Positions 1-9,596 are shown, counted from the stretch's first letter. The stretch is DNA of 49,117 nt from Asticcacaulis sp. UBA2476 (GCA_002342035.1 DDPE01000098.1:1-49117), one strand, 5' to 3'. A program made the numbers and translations. Notes: generated by a model not told the origin, from the sequence alone.

Positions 1-52
1 AGGTGCCAGTGGCTTAACGGTCGTGGAGGTTCGAGTCCTCTCCTGGGCACCA
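1..52 (+). tRNA. tRNA-Leu, 3' part (cut by window edge)
   Basis: The window opens inside a tRNA. The T arm is visible (stem GGAGG, loop TTCGAGT, stem CCTCT), followed by the acceptor strand CCTGGGC, discriminator A and an encoded CCA. The preceding bases fit a long class II variable arm, and the acceptor strand matches tRNA-Leu; the anticodon lies outside the window. An integrase gene starts 174 bases downstream in the same direction, the usual arrangement when a tRNA 3' end serves as attachment site. Confidence 0.85.
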
Positions 53-161
53 ATAGCTCTTCCGGATATATCCGGGAAAATTTGAAAAATCCCTTATAAT
101 CTGGTACTTTACACGGTGAAATGTTCGCCGTGGTCCGCGCTTGTCCGCCCTCATCCGGGCG

Positions 162-224
162 AAAGTGGGGTATAAAGTGGGGTACATTTCGCTGTTTTTA
201 AATTTCCAGCGGACGATACCCCAC
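162..224. repeat. AAAGTGGGGTA repeats before the integrase
   Basis: Two direct copies of AAAGTGGGGTA (162-172 and 174-184) and an inverted core TACCCCAC (217-224) lie between the tRNA end and the integrase ATG. A third exact copy of the 11-mer occurs at 1661-1671, just upstream of the RHH gene of the same element. They could be arm-type integrase sites or operators for the element's own AlpA or RHH protein. The role is inferred. Confidence 0.5.
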
Positions 225-225
225 T

Positions 226-990
226 ATGGCACTTTCAGACATCGAAGTTCGTGCTGCCAAACCTAAGAACGGCAAGGCTTCCATGCTATTTGATGAGCAC
301 GGATTGTTCCTCTCCCTGCCGCCAACCGGCGCGAAGCTGTGGCGTTTCCGATATAAGGTCGCGGGTAAGGAAAAACTCCTCGCCCTGGGTGCATATCCAA
401 CCGTAAGCCTAAAAGAAGCCCGCGCGCGTCGGGACGATGCGCGCCGCCTTCTTAGCGAAGGCACTGATCCTGGGGCGGATAAGAAGCGCAAGGCCATCGC
501 GGCGAAGATTTCGGCGGCTAACACCTTCAGGGCTTTGGCCGACGAGTTCATTGATAAACTTGAGTAGGAAGGGCTGGCGGAGGTTACAGTTGCTAAACAG
601 CGGTGGCTAGTTTCCCTACTGGACAGCGCGATCGGCGATCGCCCTGTGACCGAGATCGAACCTTTTGAAGTCTTATCAGTTCTCAAGTACATCGAAAAGC
701 AGGGGAAACATGAAACGGCCAAGCGCGCCCGCGCCTTTGCCTCCCGCGTGTTCCGGTACGCCATCATTACAAGCCGTGCCAAGCTTAATCCGGCGGCTGA
801 TCTGGGCATGGCGTTGGTCAGCAAAAAGGCCAAGCATCACGCAGCGCTTCACGATCCGGGTGACGTCGGAGGGTTGCTGAGGGCGATTGACGAATATTCT
901 GGGCATGCCTCCACCCGTTTAGCACTGAGGCTTCTCCCCCATGTCTTCGTGCGACCGGGTGAGCTGCGTCATATGGAGTGGGGCGTCTTA
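226..990 (+). pseudogene. P4-type tyrosine integrase, nonsense mutation and C-terminal truncation
   Basis: The N-terminal 113 codons are the DUF4102 arm-binding domain of tRNA-targeting P4-like integrases (start MALSDIEVRAAKP). An in-frame TAG at 565-567 interrupts the gene, and the same frame then continues with a normal core-binding domain and reaches the first catalytic arginine in RPGELRHMEW. Homology stops near base 985, where the sequence becomes the antisense of the alpA gene, so the remaining catalytic residues (His, Arg, Tyr) are gone. The protein would be about 250 codons instead of about 400. Position beside tRNA-Leu fits its role of inserting the element there. It should be inactive. 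Confidence 0.85.
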
Positions 991-1175
991 TTCAAGAACG
1001 CTACAAGGTCCTCCTGCAGAATCAACCGTCTGCCGCCGATCTTGACGGATTTGAGCGAGCCCTCGGCGATGCGTTCATATAGGAATGACCGGCCCAGGCC
1101 CGTGGCCTTGACGGCTTCATCAATGCGATAGGCCAACTTTATATGGGTGTGCGGCGCTGGTGTCGGTGTGGTCAT
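969..1175 (-). CDS. AlpA-like excisionase/transcriptional regulator
   Basis: A 68-residue protein with a winged helix-turn-helix of the AlpA/MerR-like excisionase type: the core reads YRIDEAVKATGLGRSFLYERI, then a basic KIGGRRLILQEDL strand and VAFL. Such proteins bind element ends and control integrase expression. ATG at 1175 is preferred because GGAGG sits 5 bases upstream; longer reading frames lack this. The last residues fall where the integrase homology ends, so the original 3' end may have been replaced by the deletion that also truncated the integrase. It follows the RHH gene on the same strand and is probably cotranscribed with it. Confidence 0.7.
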   Translation of the reverse strand: MTTPTPAPHTHIKLAYRIDEAVKATGLGRSFLYERIAEGSLKSVKIGGRRLILQEDLVAFLNKTPHSI

Positions 1176-1206
1176 ATCGGCCTCCGTGATCGGAAAGAGA
1201 TGAGTT

Positions 1207-1617
1207 CTAGGTGTCATCAGACGCCGCCTGTGACGCGACCTGATGGGTGAGCGTCGGGCCGTCGGCCAGCCCTTTGCCTACCTGGTCGATGTAACTGTCG
1301 AACCTGATGCGGGCCACTTTACGCGCCGTCTCATCGGGGCTTGCCACGTTAGCGGTCAGCAGCAGATAGACATGGACAAACTGGGTCAGAGCCTCTTGCA
1401 GCAGTTCCATGTCGCGCCGGTTCTGGCCCGTCTGCTGACTGATCCGGTCAAGCCGCTTCAGTACGGCCTGATCCTGCGCATTGCCGGCCCGGTTATGAAG
1501 GTACTGCTGGAGCGCATCGGCGACGATGGCGGACTTCGACGCGCCAGGCTTTGCGGCCAGCCGCTCAAGCTCATCGGTCAGTTCATCGTCAAGATAGAGG
1601 TGATGGCGGGGTTTCAT
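1207..1617 (-). CDS. Ribbon-helix-helix (CopG-like) mobilisation accessory protein
   Basis: A 136-residue protein with an N-terminal RHH fold (strand MKPRHHLYLDDELTDEL, then helices with GASKSAIVADALQQYL) and a helical C-terminus. In RlxS-type mobilisable elements, RHH proteins of this size accompany the relaxase and are thought to act at the transfer origin or as autoregulators. The start is well supported (AGGAGG, 7 bases, ATG). An AAAGTGGGGTA site lies about 45 bases upstream, the same 11-mer found before the integrase. The frame is open and appears intact, unlike the relaxase upstream of it. Confidence 0.65.
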   Translation of the reverse strand: MKPRHHLYLDDELTDELERLAAKPGASKSAIVADALQQYLHNRAGNAQDQAVLKRLDRISQQTGQNRRDMELLQEALTQFVHVYLLLTANVASPDETARKVARIRFDSYIDQVGKGLADGPTLTHQVASQAASDDT

Positions 1618-1900
1618 GGCTATGCCTCCTGTCCAGATTTATCCAGACGAACAGGCGTGGAAAGTGGGGTATGGTCGAGGCGGGTCATCGGGCGCGTCTC
1701 CGCAAAAGAGAAAGCGCCATGATGACCCTGCCGGGTCGCAAGCCCAATAACCGTTATCTACGCTCGACCTACGATATTGCCGCCTGTCCCCGCACGGCGA
1801 TTAATCCGGACACGGATTAGGTGGTTTAGAACTGCCAGTGGACGGGCAGTGGATCGGGATGGTGAGGTATGGATAAGACCGGAACAGTGCTATGTTTGCC
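1618..1900. other. Non-coding gap between RHH and relaxase genes
   Basis: No convincing gene is seen. The stretch holds the third AAAGTGGGGTA copy (1661-1671) and presumably the RHH promoter. Short frames here have no recognisable domain. Confidence 0.4.
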
Positions 1901-3921
1901 CTATCTGCTGAGGCCCCGGTCTCGTCCGAACGACCAGCTAACGTCATCGCCACGACTGATGCCACCGACCTCTTTACCGATATGTCGCTCCAGCACGGGT
2001 CGCCACGGTACCAGCGCAAAGTCTCTGATCCGTTCGACGACGGCAAACTTATCGCCATTGCTGAGGGTGACACTGCCGGTCAGCTTACCCTCGAAATTTT
2101 CGCATCTAACTATCCTGCCCATAGGCTTTCCGAGTTCCTGCGATAGCCGCTGGCCTTCGGTGGCTTTCTCACGAGCGGTAAGCTGCTTTTCAAGATTGCG
2201 GTCATAAGTGAAGGTGCCATCGCCATTGGACTGGAACAGCCCTTCTTCCACCATCCAGTTATAGCGGTTGCGCAAGGCCTGAGTGACCTGCGCGCCAAAG
2301 CCCTTGTCTGATAGCGGCGTCTTGTTCGGCGAGGTCAGCTCTTTATCGAGCCAGGTATAGGCGCCCTTACGCTCCAGTGCCTTCAGGAGCTCGGGCGACA
2401 GCACCTCAACCGGATCGGTGTCTGGGCGGCCTTTTGCCGCTCATAGGCCAGGGCCGTGTCCCGGTAGTTATCGCCGACGATGAACTCACCGCTGTAGCGG
2501 TCGCGCTCGATCCCGCCACTGGACCGCCGGACCGCCTCCAAACGCCGGACATGGGTTTCGGCAAAGGTCTGTTGCGCATTGCAGTCATGGTTCAGATGTA
2601 GCTCTACTGAGTACAGGCCGCCATTGGTGGCGCCGACCTCGGCGATGGTGTGATCAACCGATCTCAGCTCCACGGTCTTTGGTGCTAATCGCAGAACACT
2701 ATTGGGTGTCAGGTCAGGCGTGTGCTCTCCTTTGCCGATATCGACCACATGGGCATGACCATCGGTGGCGTCGATGACCAGATAGTGGCGATCCTCAAAC
2801 TCATCATACAGCCCCCGCCGCACCAGACGGCCAGTGATCGGCTCAGTCAGGACTGAAGCGTGGTTGGGGTGGTGGTTATCTAACTCACCGCCGTCATGGA
2901 TACGGACAGTATCGAGAAGCTGGCCCTGACCATCGGGGCTTAAGTCATAGCGCAGGCTGTTGATGATGTCGCCACGCCGTCCCAGTTGGCGCAGGGCAGG
3001 CTCCAGGTCTTCACTGACGCGCCAATAGCCCTGACCGTCAGAGGTTGCCAGATCAAAGCTCTCCAGCCGCTTCAGGCGGCCTGTGATAAGCGACTGGCGC
3101 TCCGGGCTGGCGTCAATCACCGACACCCGGCCATCGTCCTCGCGCCGGTCCAGTATCCACTGATCAAGCGAAGTAAAGCGCCCTTGGCGCATCTCATGCT
3201 GCAAGGACTGCTCGATCTCAAGCTCGCTGCGTGGACCAAGATCAAAGCTGACGATATCGGAGGCCCGCTCTCTTACGCCGTCGGTGATGTAGCTGCGCGC
3301 GATAACCAGGTCCTTATCCTGATCATCCCGCCCCCGGATCAGGATATGGGTGTGGGGATGACCGGTGTTAAAATGATCGACGGCCATCCAATCCAGTTTG
3401 GTGCCGAGATCGGTTTCCATCTGGCCCATCAGACGCCGGGTGACGGACTTCAGGTCATCATACTGCATCCCATCTTCGGGGGAGACGATAAAGCGGAACT
3501 GATGGCGGTCACCATCTGAGCGCTCCAGGAAGGCCCTGCCGTCGGTCACATCGGTACGACCGTCATAAAACTCGCCGCGCTCACCCGATCGCGTCACCCC
3601 GTCGCGTTGAACATACCGCATATGGGCGACCGCTGCACCTTTGCCCTTACCGCCAAGCTTAACGATACGGGCCTTGACCATCACCCGACGACCGCGAACA
3701 CCTGCGACACCGGCCCGCGCAGCCAACACCGTTCCAGCCCCACTGCCACGGCCTAGGCGCGAGCCGGTAAAGCTAGACGGCTTTGATCCAACCGCCTTGC
3801 CACCACGCGTCAGATTGCGGGTCTTAATTACACGATTGCGGAACTCGCGGCCCAGCGATACCGCCCGACCATCACGGCCAATGCGTCCCACCCTCGGCTC
3901 AAAGCCATCGTCCCGATCCAT
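1901..3921 (-). pseudogene. RlxS-type relaxase/mobilisation nuclease (DUF3363), frameshifted
   Basis: The frame starting at 3921 (GGAG 7 bases before ATG) gives a basic N-terminus, then a relaxase domain with the HUH-type metal site HPHTH at residues 188-192, preceded by His183, and the DUF3363 C-terminal region. The family nicks DNA at oriT to start conjugative mobilisation. Around 2405-2425 the frame slips by one base: the correct continuation (EVLSPELLKALERKG) is in another frame and runs to a plausible natural C-terminus at 1901. The summed length, about 670 residues, is normal. It is either a true pseudogene or a sequencing error; the damaged integrase nearby favours decay. Confidence 0.8.
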
Positions 3922-4343
3922 CTGCCCGCTCCAGAAGCCAATCCCCCCCTAAAGGATCGGCGTTCTGCGCGCAGATTCAAGAGCGCCACAATGGCGCCAG
4001 CCCCCGAACAAATGGCGCTCGTGCAGACAGGCACTTAGGCCGACAATGGAGGCAAAAGTGGCGCTACAGCTTTAATCTTGCTCTCCACCTTACAAACTGA
4101 AATTCTTCACTTTTCCGGCCATTTTTCGTCACATGAGGATCAAAACCCAGACACGCGGCCAATGATCCCAGCTGCGTAGAAACCGTCATCAACAATGGGC
4201 TGACGGTTTGCCGGACAACGAGTGCGGACCGTTATAGACAGGCACCACAATACAATCCAGCCTGAAACGCTGGAAAATATAATCCGCAATCATGGCATTG
4301 CGGGCAAGTCAACGACAATTATAGATAGTGGACGCCACCGGAA
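3922..4343. other. Gap upstream of relaxase; possible transfer-origin region
   Basis: No gene is supported. The notable structure is a perfect 9-base inverted repeat, listed separately. Regions immediately upstream of relaxase genes commonly hold oriT, so this is the natural place to look. Confidence 0.35.
4180..4209. repeat. 9-base inverted repeat, oriT-like candidate
   Basis: AAACCGTCA (4180-4188) and TGACGGTTT (4201-4209) are exact inverted copies with a 12-base loop, about 260 bases before the relaxase start. Inverted repeats beside a nick site are typical of transfer origins. No nic consensus was identified, so the role is inferred from position. Confidence 0.35.
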
Positions 4344-5250
4344 ATGCACATGTTACCTGATGCCCTGGATCACCTGCCGGACACCAAACGCCGCGAACTT
4401 GAGCACGTGGTGAAGGTGCTGTTCGACAGTTTTGAGGCCGGAATGCAGACCAAGTTATCGGAAAAACGCAAGGCTGGACGCATACTGAAAATCATCCTTT
4501 TCGGGTCGTATGCGCGCGTTGACTGGGTTGAGGATCGGCTGTCCGGCTATCGCTCGGACTATGATCTTCTGGTCGTCGTCAACAGCCATGAGTTCACCGA
4601 TTTGCAGGAATACTGGAGTGCGGCGGATGACCGGTTTGTGCGTGAATATACACTAACCCATGACCTAAAAACACCCGTCAGTTTTATCGTTCATAGCCTC
4701 GCGGACGTGAACGACCAGCTTGCCAGAGGCCGCCCGTTTTTCTCGGACATCGTGAAAGCCGGCGTTGTACTATATGAGGCCGAGGGGCATCCACTGGCGA
4801 AGGCAAAGGCGCTGACAGCGTAGGAACTGCGTGCCGAGGCAAGCGAATATTACGAACAGTGAATGGATCGAGCGGTAAAATTTCAGGCCGGTGCGCAATT
4901 TTATATTGATATGCCGGATGCCAAGCTCTGCGCTTTTCAATCTGCACCAGACGGCTGAAGCTCTTTATCACTGCATCCTTCTCACGCTCACCCTGTACAG
5001 CCCGAAGTCTCATCGACTAACCTTTTTACGGTCGCAAGCGGAAGGCTTGATGAGAGCCTGAGAACCGTTTGGCCCGACGACGATAAGTTCTCCAAACGCT
5101 GCTTCGCCAAACTGCAACGGGCCTATGTCGAAGCCCGATACTCAGCAGAGTATGACATCAACTTACGAACTGACGTGGCTTAAAGAGCGAATTGAGCACC
5201 TGACGCAGACGGTCAAATTGATATGTGAGAAGCAAATCGACAGAGCGTGA
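4344..5250 (+). pseudogene. MNT nucleotidyltransferase-HEPN fusion, HEPN half decayed
   Basis: The open part (to 4823, 159 residues) is a minimal nucleotidyltransferase with GSYAR at 54-58 and the metal-binding pair in SDYDLLV (Asp72, Asp74). After the TAG at 4821 the HEPN half is still readable in pieces: the core LHQTAEALYHCILLTLTLYS with SPKSH in one frame, FSKRCFAKLQRAYVEARYSAEYDI in another (shown here only as RAYVEARYS), and the last segment ending at TGA 5248-5250. Intact fusions of this type are about 300 residues. HEPN-MNT pairs act as toxin-antitoxin or defence modules with HEPN as the toxic RNase and MNT as the antidote by AMP transfer. Here the MNT is left and HEPN is broken. Confidence 0.75.
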
Positions 5251-5701
5251 TGAGAAAGTTCTTCGCTTGATACCTGATAAAGAGAATTTAACCTTTAGTA
5301 GTGTGCGACAAGGTGTTTTTCTTAAAGGAGAATTACGCCGATTCCAACGGTCTCAAGGATCTGCTGATGATCTGCAAATGACGCCAGCCGTCGGCGGTTT
5401 GTACAAGAATTTATAGATAAATTCAGCACATAATGAAAATACCGCCAGTTCCGAGTTTTGCTAGAGGCCCCATCTCAGACCCTAATCATGTGGATTGCTC
5501 GCTTAGAATGGCCGATGGATGGGGCCATGCTTGGCGAGCGCCGACAGGTTGCCTCCCTATTTGCTGATAATTCTAGCGGCACCAATGATCGAGGCTGACC
5601 TTCCAATCTTCTGAATCTAATCGCACCAGCACATTGATTTCTATTATCCACTCCCGCTAAAGATCACATACTCTGAAATCTCGTTATGAAAAACGGCCCC
5701 A
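5251..5701. other. Gap after the mobile element remnant
   Basis: Nothing convincing is seen. A 63-codon frame from 5225 begins inside the HEPN remnant and has no recognisable domain. One end of the old element may lie here, but no duplicate of the tRNA-Leu 3' end was found. Confidence 0.3.
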
Positions 5702-6571
5702 ATGGCGATATGGTATAAACTCGGCTGCACACTCGAGTATTTTGTTCAAACTCCGACCGTATTTATCTTTAATATTGAAGTTGCGCGCCTTCAGCGCCAC
5801 CAAGGCTTGGTAGAGCGACTGACCATCACCCCCGACATAGAATTAAATCGTCATACAGTTCCCGACATAAACAACCGCTATTTTAGCGTACATGCGCCGG
5901 CTGGCCCTTTAACGGTGAAATATGAAGCCGAGGTTTCACTTGAGGTTTTGCGGGCCGACCCAAATACGGTGCCCGAGACACCGGTTGAGCGTCTTCCGCT
6001 TGATATCATGCCGTTCCTTCTCCCCTCGCGCTTTGTACCGTCGGATCGCCTAGCCGCATTTGCGCGACGCGAGTTCGGATATCTGGCCCCTGGCTTTAAT
6101 CGGATATCGGCGATTTGTAATTGGCTCTACGATAACATTGACTATCAGCGCGGCGCCTCCAACGAGCAAACAACGGCGGATGAAAGCCTTATATTAAGAG
6201 CCGGCGTCTGCCGGGATTTTGCACATCTGGGGATCGCTTTTTGCCGGGCGTTGGAGATTCCCGCGCGTTTTGTTAGCTGCTATGCTTATGGTCTTAATCC
6301 CAGCGACTTTCATGCCGTTTTTGAAGCCTACCTGGATGGGCGTTGGTGGCTGTTCGATGGTACGCGCCAAGCCAACCTTGATGGGCTTGTTCGCATTGGT
6401 GTGGGGCGCGACGCCGCCGAAATTGCCTTCTGTTCACCGTTTGGCGGAAACGTTCAGTACGGTGATGTAACCGTTAATATGGACCGCTCCGACGGTTCGC
6501 CTGAACTCTTGGGCCGTACGACCGATGCTATATCCACCGAGGAACCGGCGCCAAATGCCGGGGCTGCCTAG
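5702..6571 (+). CDS. Transglutaminase-like (cysteine protease fold) protein
   Basis: A 289-residue protein of the bacterial transglutaminase-like family. An N-terminal beta domain (about 1-110, including YEAEVSLEV) precedes the papain-fold core. The catalytic triad is visible: Cys170 in RAGVCRDFAH, His204 in DFHAVFEAY and Asp219 in WWLFDGT. No signal peptide or membrane segment is seen, so it is probably cytoplasmic. Substrates in this family are rarely known; many are peptidases or amidases rather than cross-linking enzymes. It stands alone, with the mobile element remnant before it and an IS21 scar directly after its stop codon, so its C-terminus (PAPNAGAA) could have been altered. Confidence 0.8.
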   Translation: MAIWYKLGCTLEYFVQTPTVFIFNIEVARLQRHQGLVERLTITPDIELNRHTVPDINNRYFSVHAPAGPLTVKYEAEVSLEVLRADPNTVPETPVERLPLDIMPFLLPSRFVPSDRLAAFARREFGYLAPGFNRISAICNWLYDNIDYQRGASNEQTTADESLILRAGVCRDFAHLGIAFCRALEIPARFVSCYAYGLNPSDFHAVFEAYLDGRWWLFDGTRQANLDGLVRIGVGRDAAEIAFCSPFGGNVQYGDVTVNMDRSDGSPELLGRTTDAISTEEPAPNAGAA

Positions 6572-6589
6572 CGAAGTCCACTGCACAAT

Positions 6590-6670
6590 TTTCGCGGACA
6601 TCGACGTTGCCTTTGATGTGACCCAATCTTGAGTTTGCACTGGCGGTTTGTGAAATCGACGACGCGCCAT
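6590..6670 (-). mobile_element. IS21-family 3' end scar
   Basis: Read on the minus strand this segment closely matches the sequence at the 3' end of the IS21 remnant at 26470-26520: both share ACTCAAGATTGG, then ACATCAA and GGCAACGTCG. It appears to be the downstream end of a related IS21 element without istA or istB. The neighbouring bases to about 6770 have short open frames with no family resemblance. Confidence 0.5.
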
Positions 6671-7346
6671 AAGAGCGCCTCGCGGCGCATGACTTGATGT
6701 CCGCCAAAGGGGACATTCGGGGCCATTTTGACATTAAACCAGGAAGTGGACATTGGTGAACTATCTAGCGGTATTATTACACCCAATTAAAGAATACGCA
6801 ACTGACCCTGAATACAGAGCAATGGCCATACAGTTGCCATTTAAGATAACATATCACCGCCGCTAATTATCGAAAGATTGAATCACCGTGCCAACGGCCG
6901 TATGGCGCAACTGCGCCCGAAGCGGTCGTTTACACGGCACCGCGGGCTAAACCCGAAAGCGGAAATTGGCGAACTGTTAAGGCCCCACAATTGAGCAAAT
7001 AATGGGACAACGGCGGGCTTTACGTATGGCGCCACCGTTGCACCAGAACGCAAACATCGCCTTCTCAAATACAGCCGGGAGGTAGTTACATGGACTTCGG
7101 TAAGTGGTAAAATAGAACCAATTCAAATACGGCAAGCAATCTAAAGGTTTTATTGGTGAAAATGTAATTGCAGGTTCAGTGATTTATAGACTACCTAATG
7201 AACATTTCCTTGTCATATTACCGCTTCCAGATTCTTTAACTTTTAATCGTTCAGATTAAGCGATTGGAAATCTTGATCGATTACATTGTCGTTTGGAAAT
7301 ACCTCACGCGTTGCGTTTGTAAGAGGTGTCGTAGAAGAACGAAGAC
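6671..7346. other. Gap with an AT-rich coding-like fragment
   Basis: No full gene is seen. Bases 7116-7259 give 47 open codons without a start, ending IYRLPNEHFLVILPLPDS and a TAA; it is AT-rich compared with its neighbours and looks like the end of a lost gene. The rest has only short frames. Confidence 0.35.
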
Positions 7347-9455
7347 ATGGAAACATACCGGCTTGCTGTAAGCGAAAGTCAATGTCTCGACTGGCCGTTC
7401 GAGGATAAGGATATGTTCGAGATATTGTTCGAACACAATCCCATCCCAATGTGGGTATTTAACCTGTCAAACCAAAAGGTTGTGGCGGTTAATACCGCGG
7501 CATGTGATCTTTATGGGTACACCAAGCGCGACCTGATCGAAAAAACGCTCAATGATCTGCATACGCCGGGCGATTTCCTCCACGGGCGTATGAGTCCGGA
7601 AAGCCTGGCCGCGTTCCTCGTCCCAGAGCAGAACGTTACCCAGTTTAAAGCCAGTGGCGAGAAAATAAAGGTTTTGCGCTTTGCCCGTCCCGCGCGTTAT
7701 CGTGACGAAGACTGCGTGATCGTTTGGAATATCGATGTCACTGAGCGCGAACAGGCGTCCGTGGAACTGCAAAGTACCCAGATATTTCTTGATGCGATCG
7801 TGGAGAGCATACCCTCCATGCTGTTCGTAAAGGATGCCCGCGACGGCCGGTTTGTGCTGTTAAACAAGGCGGGAGAGGAGCTACTCGAAATAAGTCGCCA
7901 TGACCTGATCGGAAAATCTGACTTCGATTTGTTCGACCTTGAAGATGCAAAACGCTTCCGGCTGGCCGATCAGAAGGTGGTGGCGTCCGGAAAACTCGTT
8001 ACCATCGAAAATGAACCGCTCACGACGCCGAACGGTGTGCGATCCTTGAGAACTCAAAAAGTTGGTGTTCCAGATATCAACGGAAAACCAAGATATCTGC
8101 TCGGCATTTCCGAAGATGTAACCGAGAAACTGCGGATAGAGGAACGCAGCCGTCATCTGGCCTTACACGATATCCTGACGGACTTACCAAACCGGCTGCA
8201 GTTTCAGAACATCCTTGATCGCCATATAGATTCAAATTCTGCGACTGACAGTGATTTCGCCCTGTTGCTGCTTGACCTAGATCGCTTCAAGGCTGTGAAT
8301 GACAGTCTTGGTCATCATGTCGGCGATCACTTGCTACAACAGGTAGCTACGCGCATGTTGTCCCATATGGGGGATGACGACGTCGTGGCCAGATTGGGCG
8401 GTGATGAATTCGGCGTCATCCATAAAGGTCAGATCACCCAAGAGAGCGCAACACAGCTTGCCGGCCGCTTGATCTCATCACTGTGCGAGCCCTTTACGGT
8501 AGATGGACATTATGTCTCAATCGGATGCAGCGCAGGCCTTGCGCTTAGATCTTTGCATGGCGGCAGTGCCGATGCGTTCATGAAGCGCGCCGACCTTGCG
8601 CTTTATGCGGCTAAATCCACGGGTAAAGGGGACTATGCGTGGTTTGAGTTTGCTATGGAGGAGAAAGCCGATCGCCAGCGTATTTTGCGTGAAGAACTCA
8701 GCACTGCCCTGGAAAAGAACCAGCTTTACCTCAACTATCAACCCATCGTCTGCACACGTACCCGCAAAATCATCTGCTTCGAAGCCCTACTGCGCTGGCA
8801 ACATCCGACACGAGGTCTTATATCCCCTGACGAGTTTATCCCGGTCGCCGAATCCTCAGGTTTGATTGAGCCTATTGGCAGGTGGGTGCTGCAGCAGGCC
8901 TGCGCTGAAGCCACCAAATGGCCAAATGCCATAAGGGTGGCGGTGAACCTGTCGCCCCGGCAATTCACGGGCTTTGGTCTGGCTGCAGACGTCATGCGGG
9001 CGCTGGAGCAGTCGCGGTTATCACCGCACAGGCTGGAACTTGAAATTACTGAGTCCATTTTCCTCACCGACACTCAGGAAAACGTGCGTATTTTGAACCA
9101 GCTCAAACACTTAGGCATCCATATCGCGCTGGATGACTTTGGGACCGGCTACTCAAGCCTTGCCTATCTGAGATGTTTTTCGTTCAATAAACTTAAAATT
9201 GACCGCTCGTTTATCTCCGACATGTCCTCCACGCCGGAAAACCTTGCTATCGTGCGCGCGGTTATTGGTCTGGGCAAAAGCTTTGGCGCGGTCGTCACCG
9301 CCGAAGGGGTTGAAACTGAGGACGAGATGGCCTGCGTTACTCAGGAGGGCTGCGATCAGGCTCAGGGCTACTTGCTGGGGCGACCTATGACGGCCCATGC
9401 CGTAGGTGATATGCTTGTGTCCTTGCCCACGAACAGAAGTTTCGGAGGCGCATAA
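7347..9455 (+). CDS. PAS-PAS-GGDEF-EAL cyclic-di-GMP signalling protein
   Basis: This 702-residue soluble protein has two PAS sensor domains (about 23-135 and 145-262, both ending in DVTE), a GGDEF diguanylate cyclase domain with an intact active-site loop (GGDEF at 351-355, metal Asp in LDLDRFKAVND) and an EAL phosphodiesterase domain (EAL at 479-481, EITES, DDFGTGYS at 596-603). Both catalytic signatures look intact, so it may make or degrade c-di-GMP; which activity dominates cannot be told from sequence. No transmembrane segment is present, so the PAS domains should sense cytoplasmic cues. It is monocistronic. Its C-terminus has a close degenerate copy at 27516-27797. Confidence 0.93.
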   Translation: METYRLAVSESQCLDWPFEDKDMFEILFEHNPIPMWVFNLSNQKVVAVNTAACDLYGYTKRDLIEKTLNDLHTPGDFLHGRMSPESLAAFLVPEQNVTQFKASGEKIKVLRFARPARYRDEDCVIVWNIDVTEREQASVELQSTQIFLDAIVESIPSMLFVKDARDGRFVLLNKAGEELLEISRHDLIGKSDFDLFDLEDAKRFRLADQKVVASGKLVTIENEPLTTPNGVRSLRTQKVGVPDINGKPRYLLGISEDVTEKLRIEERSRHLALHDILTDLPNRLQFQNILDRHIDSNSATDSDFALLLLDLDRFKAVNDSLGHHVGDHLLQQVATRMLSHMGDDDVVARLGGDEFGVIHKGQITQESATQLAGRLISSLCEPFTVDGHYVSIGCSAGLALRSLHGGSADAFMKRADLALYAAKSTGKGDYAWFEFAMEEKADRQRILREELSTALEKNQLYLNYQPIVCTRTRKIICFEALLRWQHPTRGLISPDEFIPVAESSGLIEPIGRWVLQQACAEATKWPNAIRVAVNLSPRQFTGFGLAADVMRALEQSRLSPHRLELEITESIFLTDTQENVRILNQLKHLGIHIALDDFGTGYSSLAYLRCFSFNKLKIDRSFISDMSSTPENLAIVRAVIGLGKSFGAVVTAEGVETEDEMACVTQEGCDQAQGYLLGRPMTAHAVGDMLVSLPTNRSFGGA

Positions 9456-9559
9456 AATGGATGCTGTGATGCGTTTTCGAAGTTCAACGGCCTGGGATAT
9501 CGATCCAAGCCGCGTGTCGCTCGCTTAGCGTCCCCCCACTGGATCTTCTCGACAAGCCC

Positions 9560-9596
9560 TTTCCCTCATTATTTTCATAGAAAAAAATGAGGGAAA
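9560..9596. terminator. 11-base inverted repeat overlapping the phnD control site
   Basis: TTTCCCTCATT (9560-9570) and AATGAGGGAAA (9586-9596) are exact inverted copies with a 15-base loop. It lies 100 bases after the GGDEF-EAL stop and could stop that transcript, but no T run follows. The right arm contains the TGAG half of the cluster motif, so it may instead be an operator. Confidence 0.45.

Noticed and set aside
198..833. Long minus-strand frame opposite the integrase
   Set aside because: It mirrors the integrase on the other strand, has no domain or ribosome-binding site, and the plus-strand homology is clear.
1..5701. Second copy of the tRNA-Leu 3' end as right attachment site of the first element
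   Set aside because: No duplicate of the T-arm/acceptor sequence was found by eye in this window; it may be lost or outside.
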